Below are positions 31,650-39,335 of a stretch of DNA of 64,000 nucleotides, piece by piece. The DNA comes from Streptomyces sp. TSRI0107. GTDB taxonomy: Bacteria > Actinomycetota > Actinomycetes > Streptomycetales > Streptomycetaceae. The notes beneath the pieces were generated by a model, which saw nothing but the letters and a program-made list of their open reading frames with translations, was not told where the DNA came from and searched no databases. The position numbers were made by a program, and so were the translations under genes. Position 1 is the stretch's first letter; each line of letters starts with the position of its first letter. The stretch spans positions 186,001-250,000 of the forward strand of contig NZ_LIVZ01000009.1 in the NCBI RefSeq assembly GCF_001905845.1, in the 5' to 3' direction.

Positions 31650-33461
31650 GTGAACAGCGAGCGACCCGACAACGACGACGAGGTCGTGGAGGAGGCCGGC
31701 GCCGTCGAACGTGAGACGGAAGGGCGTGCGACGGAAGAGCGCGTGGCGGAGGAGCGCGCTGCGGAGGATCTTGGGCCGCAGGAGCGTGAGCCGGACGAGC
31801 GTGAGCCGCAGCAGCTTCAGCCGAAGGATCTTGGGCCGCAGGAGCGTCAGCCGAGCGAGCGTGAGCCGCAGCAGCTTCAGCCGGAAGAGCCCGACCCGCC
31901 GCAGCCTGGGCCGGAAGAACTCGACCCGCGCCGGCGTGAGCCGGAAGAGCTGGACCCGCAGGAGCTCGACCCGGAGCGCGCCGAGCGCAGCGCCCCGGAC
32001 CCGGACGCCGCGCCCAGCGGTTCCCGGCACCGCTCCCCCGCCCTGATCGCCGCCGTCGCCGCGGCCGTGCTGCTGGTCGGGGGCGGCGGAGCGTATCTGG
32101 CGGCGTCCGCGGGCGGCGGGTCCGGCGCCGGTTCGGGGTCCGGCGTGCCCGGCGGGAACGGCACGCCGCCTCCGCTCGCCCTCGACGGCTACTCCGAGGG
32201 CGGCGGGAACGGCATCGCGCCGGGAGAGCCCGACCCGAACGGCGTCACGTACACGGCGTCCGGCGACCTTCCGAAGGGTCCGGGCTCCGCGCCCGTGCAC
32301 TGGGCGAAGGGCGATGTCACCCGGGAGGACGTCACCCGGCTGGCGGCTGCGCTCGGCCTGGAGGGGAAGCCGGTGGCCGAGGGGCAGGCCTGGAAGGTGG
32401 GCTCCGACAAGGACGGGCAGGGGCCGAGCCTCCAGGTGAACCGGCAGGCCCCCGGCACCTGGACCTTCCACCGGTACGCGCCCGGCACCGACGACTGCGA
32501 GGGCGTCACGGTCTGCTCCAAGCCGCCCGCCTCGCCGTCCGCCGACCCGGTGAGCGAGGCCGCGGCGCGCAAGGCCGCCGCCCCGGTGCTGCGGGCGCTC
32601 GGGCAGGACTCCGCCGAGGTGGACGCCTCCCGGACCCTGGGCGCGCAGCGGGTGGTGAACGCCGATCCGGTGGTCGGTGGGCTGCCCACGTACGGCTGGC
32701 CGACCGGGCTGACGGTCGGCGCGCAGGGCGAGGTGGTGGCGGGCAGCGGCCAGCTGAAGACGCCGGTGAAGGGGGACACGTACCCGGTGCTGGACGCCCG
32801 GCGGACGCTGGACCGGCTGAACGGGGCCCAGGAGCCCGTCCGTACCGGCGGCATCGGCGGCTGCGCCAGTCCCGTACCGCTGGAGGGGGACGGCCCGCAG
32901 GCGTCCTGCGAGGTGTCGGAGCCGTCGGTGTCCCCGCGGGAGCCGGTCGTGGTGGAGAAGGCGGTGTTCGGGCTGGCCTCGCACTCCGTGGACGCGCGGC
33001 CGACGCTGGTGCCGTCCTGGCTGTTCGAGGTGCGGGCGCCGGGCGCGGCGGACGGCTACACGGTGACGTATCCGGCGATCGACCCCCGGTATCTGACCTC
33101 GCCCGCGCCTCCCGGTGAGCCGAGCGGGCAGCCCAGCCCGCGGCCGACGGGCCCGGACGCGCCCGGCGACACCCGGGACGTGAAGGTGGAGGGCTACACG
33201 ACCGAGGGCACGGAGCTGACCGTGGCCTTCACAGGCGGGGTCTGCTCGGACTACGAGGCGACGGTGAAGGAGAGCGCGGACCGGGTGACGGTCACGGTGA
33301 CCGAGACGCCCTGGCCGGACAAGGTCTGCATCATGATCGCCAAGGTGCACCACCGCACGGTCGAGCTGGACGAGCCGCTCGGCGACCGCAAGGTGGTCGG
33401 CTCGGACGGGGAGGGGGTCCCGCTGGAGAAGCCGGGGGCGCGGCTGCCCGCGCCGCAGTAG
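31650..33461 (+). CDS. Membrane-anchored protein with acidic Pro/Gln repeats
   Basis: 603 residues. Residues 1-125 are an acidic, Pro/Gln/Glu-rich cytosolic segment that contains two copies of a 20-residue unit starting DLGPQER. One membrane helix follows (ALIAAVAAAVLLVGGGGAYLA, about 131-150). The rest is extracytoplasmic, with a Gly-rich linker and a beta-rich domain of about 400 residues carrying four or more Cys. No known domain is recognised. It resembles large conserved Streptomyces membrane proteins. GTG start; GAAGGAG lies 8 bases before it. Confidence 0.75.
   Translation: MNSERPDNDDEVVEEAGAVERETEGRATEERVAEERAAEDLGPQEREPDEREPQQLQPKDLGPQERQPSEREPQQLQPEEPDPPQPGPEELDPRRREPEELDPQELDPERAERSAPDPDAAPSGSRHRSPALIAAVAAAVLLVGGGGAYLAASAGGGSGAGSGSGVPGGNGTPPPLALDGYSEGGGNGIAPGEPDPNGVTYTASGDLPKGPGSAPVHWAKGDVTREDVTRLAAALGLEGKPVAEGQAWKVGSDKDGQGPSLQVNRQAPGTWTFHRYAPGTDDCEGVTVCSKPPASPSADPVSEAAARKAAAPVLRALGQDSAEVDASRTLGAQRVVNADPVVGGLPTYGWPTGLTVGAQGEVVAGSGQLKTPVKGDTYPVLDARRTLDRLNGAQEPVRTGGIGGCASPVPLEGDGPQASCEVSEPSVSPREPVVVEKAVFGLASHSVDARPTLVPSWLFEVRAPGAADGYTVTYPAIDPRYLTSPAPPGEPSGQPSPRPTGPDAPGDTRDVKVEGYTTEGTELTVAFTGGVCSDYEATVKESADRVTVTVTETPWPDKVCIMIAKVHHRTVELDEPLGDRKVVGSDGEGVPLEKPGARLPAPQ
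31767..31886 (+). repeat. Two tandem 60-bp repeats inside coding sequence
   Basis: Units 31767-31826 and 31827-31886 are nearly identical and start with GATCTTGGGCCGCAGGAGCG. They encode the DLGPQER-type 20-residue repeats at the N-terminus of the protein at 31650. Weaker copies extend on both sides. Confidence 0.75.
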
Positions 33462-33486
33462 GACGCCCCACCACCGTGGCACATAC

Positions 33487-33530
33487 GCGAAGGCGGTGGC
33501 CTCCCTTCCGGGGGACCACCGCCTTCCGCG
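33487..33530. terminator. Bidirectional hairpin between convergent genes
   Basis: GCGAAGGCGGTGG (33487-33499) pairs with CCACCGCCTTC plus CGC (33516-33529), with one bulged C and a 16-base loop. It lies between the stop of the membrane protein and the stop of erpA and would serve both. Confidence 0.7.
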
Positions 33531-33539
33531 TCATTCGGC

Positions 33540-33896
33540 TCAGCTGAAGGAGTCGCCGCAGGCGCAGGAACCCGTCGCGTTCGGGTTGTCGATCGTGAAG
33601 CCCTGCTTCTCGATGGTGTCGACGAAGTCGATGGACGCGCCGCCGAGGTACGGGGCGCTCATGCGGTCGGTGACGACCTTGACGCCACCGAAGTCCTTGA
33701 CGACGTCACCGTCGAGCGAGCGCTCGTCGAAGAAGAGCTGGTAGCGCAGGCCGGAGCAGCCGCCGGGCTGAACGGCGACACGCAGGGCCAGGTCGTCGCG
33801 CCCTTCCTGGTCGAGCAGGGCCTTGACCTTCGCCGCGGCGGCGTCGGACAGGATGATGCCGTCGGTGACGGTGCTGGTCTCGTCCGATACGGACAT
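33540..33896 (-). CDS. erpA: A-type iron-sulfur cluster carrier protein
   Basis: 118 residues of the HesB/IscA/ErpA family. The three cluster-ligand Cys are in VQPGGCSGLRYQLFFDE and TGSCACGDSFS. It delivers [4Fe-4S] clusters to apo-enzymes. The next gene, nadA, encodes a cluster enzyme and is divergent from it, a meaningful pairing. GGGAGA lies 8 bases before the ATG. A CGGTTGCAACCG palindrome lies 39 bases upstream of the start. Confidence 0.9.
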   Translation of the reverse strand: MSVSDETSTVTDGIILSDAAAAKVKALLDQEGRDDLALRVAVQPGGCSGLRYQLFFDERSLDGDVVKDFGGVKVVTDRMSAPYLGGASIDFVDTIEKQGFTIDNPNATGSCACGDSFS

Positions 33897-33934
33897 CTAC
33901 ATCTCTCCCGGGTTGTACGGAGACTGCTTGCCGA

Positions 33935-33946
33935 CGGTTGCAACCG
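33935..33946. promoter_or_regulatory. Palindrome CGGTTGCAACCG upstream of erpA
   Basis: A perfect 12-base palindrome flanked by CCG and CGG, 39-50 bases before the erpA start. Its position fits an operator overlapping the promoter. No regulator is identified. Confidence 0.35.
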
Positions 33947-34103
33947 GCGGGGCCGCGGATTCATTCCGGGACGGGCCCGAGTCTTTTTCTCCTTGGCTTC
34001 TTTTCATGCTCGCACATGCGCGGGCGGGCGCACAGCGCCCTGTGGACAAGCTGACGGCACCCCGCGCGTAAGGCCGGGGAAGGCGACGATCCGGACATAG
34101 GGA

Positions 34104-34189
34104 TTCACGTCACATCGACGCAATGGCCATCGTCAAAGTGACGTGAAGCGGTTATGATAGATAGCGTCATTTCGACGAAAAGGTCGAAA
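34104..34189 (+). promoter_or_regulatory. nadA promoter region with two inverted repeats
   Basis: TTCACGTCAC (34104-34113) is the exact complement of GTGACGTGAA (34138-34147). After it come a -10-like TATGAT (34153-34158) and a second dyad TTTCGAC/GTCGAAA (34170-34189). One dyad upstream and one downstream of the -10 suggest a repressor controlling NAD synthesis. I cannot name it. Confidence 0.45.
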
Positions 34190-34258
34190 CGCCGTCCCGC
34201 TATCCCGCCGGTCCGGTCCCCCGGACCGGCGAGCCGCAGAAAAGAAAGGGTGCGTGTC

Positions 34259-35443
34259 GTGACCACCGCCCAGACCCAGGAGCTCGACGTACAGCCGACG
34301 CCCCTCGCCCTGCTGCTCCTCGGCCGTGAGGCCGACCCCAGGAGCGAGCGCGGTGTGGAGTGCCCCGGTGATCTGCCCTCGCCGTCCGACCCGGACCTGG
34401 TCGAGCGCGCCCGCGCGGCCAAGGAGAAGCTGGGCGACAAGGTGTTCGTGCTCGGACACCACTACCAGCGTGACGAGGTCATCCAGTTCGCCGACGTCAC
34501 GGGCGACTCCTTCAAGCTGGCCCGCGACGCGGCCGCCCGCCCCGAGGCCGAGTACATCGTCTTCTGCGGCGTCCACTTCATGGCGGAGTCCGCCGACATC
34601 CTGACCTCCGACGACCAGAAGGTCGTACTGCCCGACCTCGCGGCCGGCTGCTCGATGGCCGACATGGCGACGGCCGAGCAGGTGGCGGAGTGCTGGGACG
34701 TGCTGACCGAGGCCGGCATCGCCGAGCAGGTCGTCCCCGTGTCGTACATGAACTCGTCCGCGGACATCAAGGCGTTCACGGGCAAGCACGGCGGCACCAT
34801 CTGCACCTCGTCCAACGCCAAGCGCGCGCTGGACTGGGCCTTCGAGCAGGGTGAGAAGGTGCTGTTCCTCCCCGACCAGCACCTCGGCCGCAACACCGCC
34901 GTGCGCGACATGGGCATGTCCCTCGACGACTGCGTCGTCTACAACCCGCACAAGCCGAACGGCGGCCTGACCGCCGACGAGCTGCGCGCGGCGAAGATGA
35001 TCCTGTGGCGCGGCCACTGCTCGGTGCACGGCCGCTTCAGCCTGGACTCGGTCAACGACGTGCGCGAGCGCATCCCGGGTGTGAACGTCCTCGTCCACCC
35101 CGAGTGCAAGCACGAGGTCGTGGCCGCGGCGGACTACGTCGGCTCGACCGAGTACATCATCAAGGCACTGGAGGCCGCCCCGGCCGGCTCCAAGTGGGCC
35201 ATCGGCACGGAGCTGAACCTGGTCCGCCGTCTGGCGAACCGTTTCGCCCCCGAGGGCAAGGAGATCGTCTTCCTCGACAAGACGGTCTGCTTCTGCTCCA
35301 CCATGAACCGCATCGACCTCCCCCACCTGGTGTGGGCCCTGGAGTCGCTGGCCGAGGGCAACCTGGTCAACCGCATCGAGGTGGACAAGGAGACCGAGGC
35401 GTTCGCCAAGCTGGCGCTGGAACGGATGCTGGCGCTGCCGTAG
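34259..35443 (+). CDS. nadA: Quinolinate synthase
   Basis: 394 residues. KVFVLGHHYQRDEVIQFAD near residue 60 binds iminoaspartate and DHAP. The [4Fe-4S] ligands are Cys in YIVFCGVHFMAES, VHPECKHEV and KTVCFCSTMNRIDL. It condenses iminoaspartate with dihydroxyacetone phosphate to quinolinate in de novo NAD synthesis. GTG at 34259 is used; GAAAGGG lies 8 bases upstream. nadB and nadC are not seen downstream; a convergent kinase gene follows. Divergent erpA may supply the cluster. Confidence 0.95.
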   Translation: MTTAQTQELDVQPTPLALLLLGREADPRSERGVECPGDLPSPSDPDLVERARAAKEKLGDKVFVLGHHYQRDEVIQFADVTGDSFKLARDAAARPEAEYIVFCGVHFMAESADILTSDDQKVVLPDLAAGCSMADMATAEQVAECWDVLTEAGIAEQVVPVSYMNSSADIKAFTGKHGGTICTSSNAKRALDWAFEQGEKVLFLPDQHLGRNTAVRDMGMSLDDCVVYNPHKPNGGLTADELRAAKMILWRGHCSVHGRFSLDSVNDVRERIPGVNVLVHPECKHEVVAAADYVGSTEYIIKALEAAPAGSKWAIGTELNLVRRLANRFAPEGKEIVFLDKTVCFCSTMNRIDLPHLVWALESLAEGNLVNRIEVDKETEAFAKLALERMLALP

Positions 35444-35479
35444 GTGGCGGTGACGGGGAGAGTGTGACCGACCCCGCTC

Positions 35480-35523
35480 ACCCCGACGATCGGATCAGCC
35501 CGCCGCGGGCTTCCGGTCGGGGT
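35480..35523. terminator. Hairpin overlapping kinase 3' end
   Basis: ACCCCGAC (35480-35487) pairs with GTCGGGGT (35516-35523), with an inner GCCCG/CGGGC hairpin. It lies past the nadA stop and runs into the last codons of the convergent kinase gene, so it may end transcription from both sides. Confidence 0.4.
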
Positions 35524-37756
35524 GGCCGGGGTCGACGGTGAAGAGGGTGCCGTCCGGGGTGACGACCACCAGGCCGCCCTCGTGCAGGACGACCTCGGGC
35601 TGGGCCCAGCCGTTGGCCGCGACCCGCGCCGAACGCGGCCGTGTCTCCCACAGCAGCGTCCCCTCACGGGCGTCCAGGGCCGCCACCCGGCCGCTGAGGC
35701 TCGCCAGGAACAGGGTGCGGCCCCGCTGGTCGAGCACCGCCCGGCCCGGCTGTTCCAGCGTGGTCCCGGTCTCCCACAGCTCCTTGCCGGTGGTCGGCGA
35801 GACGGCCCGTACGACACCGTTGGACATCGTGAACAAGAGGCGGCCGTCCGTCAGCGTGGGGTGCCCGCCGAAGTCCTCGGCCAGCGTCACCCGCTTGCGG
35901 TCCCCGGTGTCCGGGTCCACCAGCAGGATCGCCTCGTACGCGTCGTCGGTGGTGCCCAGGCCCCCGCTGTCCTCGGCCCACTGGAGGAAGGCCAGCCGGC
36001 CGTCGACGACGCCGTAGAGCGTGCTCTCGATCGGCACTTTCACCTGCCGGACCGAGCCGTCGGCCGCGTCGAGCTCCAGGATCACCGAGTTCTCGGACTC
36101 GGTCTCGGGGCTGCACTCCGTGTACAGGCCGGGGGCCATCCGCAGGAACGTGCAGTAGTGGCCCGCGGGCAGCTTCGCCCTCCAGCGCTCCTCGCCGGTA
36201 CGCGCCGCGCGGGCGACGAGCGCGCTTCCGCCGGCGTCCGGAGTCACCACCAGACCATCGGCGAAGGAACTGTCGGCGTACTGCTCGTTCCCGGGGCGCG
36301 TCCACAGCCGTCCGCCGTCGTCCGCGTCGAGGCCGATGAGGGTGACCTCGTCGTTCTCCCACTCCTCGTCGGAGACGACCAGGCGCACGACCACCACGCC
36401 GTCCGCCACTCCCAGGACGGCGGCGGAGGAGAGCCGGTCCCCGGACACCCCGTCCGGCAGCAGGTCGGCCCGCCACGCGGTCCTCCCCGTGAGGGCGTCC
36501 ACGCGCACCGGCAGCATGGCGTCACCCCCGCAGTAGACGGCACTCTCGTGCAGCAAGCACTCCGGCCCGGTCATCGCGCCGTTCTCGCCCAGGGGCTTCG
36601 CACCGCGCGCGGGCTTCTCGAACACCGTCGTCTGCCAGGGCTGCCAGCCCTTCGGCAGGTCCGCCCACCGGGACGGCGCGCTCACCTTGGGCACGGCCGA
36701 CGGTCCGGGCGCCGCCCCGCCGTCCGCGCCCGGCCCCAGCAGATACGCCGTGAGCCCGAGGGCCAGCGCGCCGACCGTGCCGGCCGCGGCCAGCAGCGGG
36801 CGGACACGGCCGGGACGGCGCCCGGACTGCGTGGTCCGCTGGTCGGCGACCGTGCCGGGGTGCGTCGTCGCCAGGTCCGACGGGTCCAGGCGCAGCGTGA
36901 CGGTCGCCGGGTCGCCCGGGTCCGGCTCGGGCAGGGCCGCGGCGAACTCCCGGGCCAGCTCGTCGAGTCCGGGGCGGTCCTCGCGCTCCTTGGTCAGGCA
37001 GCGTTCCAGCAGGGTCCGCAGCTGCCGCGGCACACCCTCCAGCACCGGCTCGTCGTTTATGACCCGGTACGCCGTCAGGTACGGGCTCTCCGCGTCGAAC
37101 GGCCCACGCCCCGTCGTCGCGTACGCCAGCAGCGCGCCGAGCGAGAAGACGTCCGAGGCCGGGCCCACCGAGCGGGCGTCGGTGAACTGCTCCGGGGACA
37201 TGAACGGCGGGGTGCCGATCATCTGCCCGGTCTCGGTCAGGGTGAGGTTCTCGGTGGCGCGGGAGATGCCGAAGTCGATGACGCGGGGCCCGTCCTCGGC
37301 CATCAGCACATTGGCCGGTTTGAGATCCCGATGCACCACCCCGGCCCGGTGGATGTCCCGCAGCGCCTCCACCAGGCCCAGCGCGAGCCGCCGCAACTCG
37401 GCGTCCCTGAGCGGCCCCTGTGCCCTTATCCGCTCGGCGAGCGACCGGCCCGGCACGTACTGGGTGGCCATCCACGGCCGGTCCGCCTCCGCGTCGGCGT
37501 CCACGACCGGCGCGGTGAAGGCACCGCTGACCTTGCGGACGGCCTCGATCTCCTGGCGGAAACGGGCGCGGAAGACGGGGTCCTGCGCGTACTGCGCGTG
37601 CACCACCTTCACGGCGACCTCACGCCCGGACCGCGCCCTGCCCCGGTAGACGACGCCCATGCCTCCGGCCCCGAGCCGGTCGACCAGCTTGTATCCGCCG
37701 ACCGACCGCGGATCGTCCTTGCTCAGCGGCACCGCGGTGATCCTCTCCCCCGTCAC
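35495..37756 (-). CDS. Ser/Thr protein kinase with C-terminal PQQ-like propeller
   Basis: 753 residues. The kinase domain (about 20-275) is complete: glycine loop LGAGGMGVVYRG, K50, HRDLKPANV (D144), DFG at 161-163 and GTPPFMSPEQF. A membrane helix follows at about 325-345 (PLLAAAGTVGALALGLTAYLL). The extracytoplasmic part (about 370-753) shows repeated VDALTGRTAWRA, LDADDGGRLWTR, SPTTGKELWE and LDAREGTLLWE blades of a PQQ-type beta-propeller, a likely ligand sensor. It is divergent from the esterase/caspase-NACHT pair with 151 bases between. Confidence 0.92.
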   Translation of the reverse strand: MTGERITAVPLSKDDPRSVGGYKLVDRLGAGGMGVVYRGRARSGREVAVKVVHAQYAQDPVFRARFRQEIEAVRKVSGAFTAPVVDADAEADRPWMATQYVPGRSLAERIRAQGPLRDAELRRLALGLVEALRDIHRAGVVHRDLKPANVLMAEDGPRVIDFGISRATENLTLTETGQMIGTPPFMSPEQFTDARSVGPASDVFSLGALLAYATTGRGPFDAESPYLTAYRVINDEPVLEGVPRQLRTLLERCLTKEREDRPGLDELAREFAAALPEPDPGDPATVTLRLDPSDLATTHPGTVADQRTTQSGRRPGRVRPLLAAAGTVGALALGLTAYLLGPGADGGAAPGPSAVPKVSAPSRWADLPKGWQPWQTTVFEKPARGAKPLGENGAMTGPECLLHESAVYCGGDAMLPVRVDALTGRTAWRADLLPDGVSGDRLSSAAVLGVADGVVVVRLVVSDEEWENDEVTLIGLDADDGGRLWTRPGNEQYADSSFADGLVVTPDAGGSALVARAARTGEERWRAKLPAGHYCTFLRMAPGLYTECSPETESENSVILELDAADGSVRQVKVPIESTLYGVVDGRLAFLQWAEDSGGLGTTDDAYEAILLVDPDTGDRKRVTLAEDFGGHPTLTDGRLLFTMSNGVVRAVSPTTGKELWETGTTLEQPGRAVLDQRGRTLFLASLSGRVAALDAREGTLLWETRPRSARVAANGWAQPEVVLHEGGLVVVTPDGTLFTVDPGHPDRKPAAG

Positions 37757-37907
37757 ATCCCCCGCACGCAGTTCGAGCGACAGGATACGTAAGGGGGGTG
37801 GTGGGCCGGGGGTGCCCCAGCCTGTTGATTGTGGCCGTACCGGGTCTCTTCCCCCTCCTGCGTCACTACCCTTGTCTCCTCACGGCACGTGTACGCGCGG
37901 GGGCGGA

Positions 37908-39335
37908 ATGGCGTATCGGCGCAACCAGGTCGACGATCTCGTGGTCGTGGTCCCGGGGATCATGGGCAGTCGGCTGGCGGACGCGGACGGCAGGGAGGTG
38001 TGGGGGCCGTCGGGCGAGGCGCTGTTACGGGGGATCAGAACCCTGGGCGGCTCCCTGAAGGGCCTGGCCCTGCCGAGGGGGGTGCTGGACGGCCATCCCG
38101 GGGACGGCGTACGCGCGGTGGGCGTGATGCGGGACGTCCACGGCCTGCCGGGCCTCTCCCCCCTCGTCGAGGGATACACGGACCTGCTCGGCTGGCTGCG
38201 ACGGCACTTCACCTTGGACTGCCGACAGTCCGGCGACGACCCGAGGACCCCGGCCAATCTGATCGCCTTCGCGTACGACTGGCGGCTGTCCTGCCGCTAC
38301 AACGCCGAGCGGCTGGGCGAGCGGGTGAGGGAAGAGCTGGGCCGGTGGCGGGACGCCGGGCACCCGGACGCCAGGGTGGTCTTCGTCTGCCACTCCATGG
38401 GCGGGCTGGTGGCCCGGCAGTACGTCGAACTGGGCGGCGGAGCGGAGATCACCCGGCGGGTCGTCACCCTGGGCACGCCGTACCGGGGCTCGCTGGACGC
38501 CCTGCTGTACCTGGTCAACGGACTGCGCGTGAGCGAGCTGCGGGGCGGCCTCGCCCGCCTGATACCGCTGAACCTCTCGGACTTCGCCCGCAGCCTGCCG
38601 TCGCTGCACCAGCTGAGCCCCGACTACGCCTGCCTGGACGGGGTGCCCGGTCAGACAGGACTGCGGTACGCGCGTGAGGTGACCGGACTGCCGGGGCTGG
38701 ACGCGGAGTTGCTGGGCGATGCCGAGAAGTTCCACTCGGATCTGCGGGAGTCCCGGGCAGGGGCGGCGTACGGGGTGGAGTACGCACCGGTGAGCGGCGT
38801 ACTGCAACCGACGCCCACTACGGCCGTCGTGGACGGTGAGGGCGTACTGACCCCTCTGCTCACCATCGGCGGCGCCGACGAGGGCGGTGACGGCCGGGTG
38901 CCCCGGCTGTCCAGTGCGCACGTGGGGGCGGGACGGCCCGCGTACACGCCGTGGGAGCAGCACGGTTCCTTGCAGAACAACCCGGCTGTACGGGAGGGGT
39001 TGTCGGGGTGGCTGGCGGGCGAGCCGACCTATCACCGGGGGCCGGGCGACGAGACGACGGCGCTGGGCGTGCGGGTGCCCGACGTGGTGGCCGAGGGCGA
39101 GCCGTGCGAGGTGGCGGTGACGGCCGCGCGGGATGTGCCCGGGTATGCGGAGCTGGCCGTGGGGGTTCGGGTGGACGGTGAGGACGGGGTGCGGCGGTTG
39201 CAGAATCTCGACGGCGGGCGCTACGTCACCGCGCTGACCGGTCTGACGCCGGGCGTGCACCGGCTGGAGGTGGGCGCCGGGAGCCGGCCCGAGCGGACGG
39301 CGACGGCGCTGGTGCTGGTGGTGGGCTGTGAGTGA
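37908..39335 (+). CDS. LCAT-like alpha/beta-hydrolase (esterase/lipase)
   Basis: 475 residues. The N-terminus DDLVVVVPGIMGSRLADADG carries the oxyanion-hole strand of lecithin:cholesterol acyltransferase-type hydrolases. Nucleophile S163 is in VVFVCHSMGGLVARQYVE. An acidic candidate (GGADEGGDGRVP) and a His (WEQHGSLQNN) follow at the expected distances. Residues about 385-475 look like an Ig-like beta domain. No signal peptide is seen, so it should act in the cytosol. It probably hydrolyses acyl esters, perhaps membrane lipids. Its stop overlaps the start of the caspase-NACHT gene by 8 bases, so the two are likely made together. Confidence 0.8.
   Translation: MAYRRNQVDDLVVVVPGIMGSRLADADGREVWGPSGEALLRGIRTLGGSLKGLALPRGVLDGHPGDGVRAVGVMRDVHGLPGLSPLVEGYTDLLGWLRRHFTLDCRQSGDDPRTPANLIAFAYDWRLSCRYNAERLGERVREELGRWRDAGHPDARVVFVCHSMGGLVARQYVELGGGAEITRRVVTLGTPYRGSLDALLYLVNGLRVSELRGGLARLIPLNLSDFARSLPSLHQLSPDYACLDGVPGQTGLRYAREVTGLPGLDAELLGDAEKFHSDLRESRAGAAYGVEYAPVSGVLQPTPTTAVVDGEGVLTPLLTIGGADEGGDGRVPRLSSAHVGAGRPAYTPWEQHGSLQNNPAVREGLSGWLAGEPTYHRGPGDETTALGVRVPDVVAEGEPCEVAVTAARDVPGYAELAVGVRVDGEDGVRRLQNLDGGRYVTALTGLTPGVHRLEVGAGSRPERTATALVLVVGCE

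Larger units (their letters stand above)
33897..34258. other. 362-base divergent region between erpA and nadA
   Basis: No gene is supported. It contains a perfect 12-base palindrome near erpA (33935-33946), a 10-base inverted repeat (34104-34147) and a second 7-base one (34170-34189) near nadA, and TATGAT at 34153-34158 as a -10 candidate for nadA. Its left part is unusually T-rich for this genome (around 33990-34010). Confidence 0.5.
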
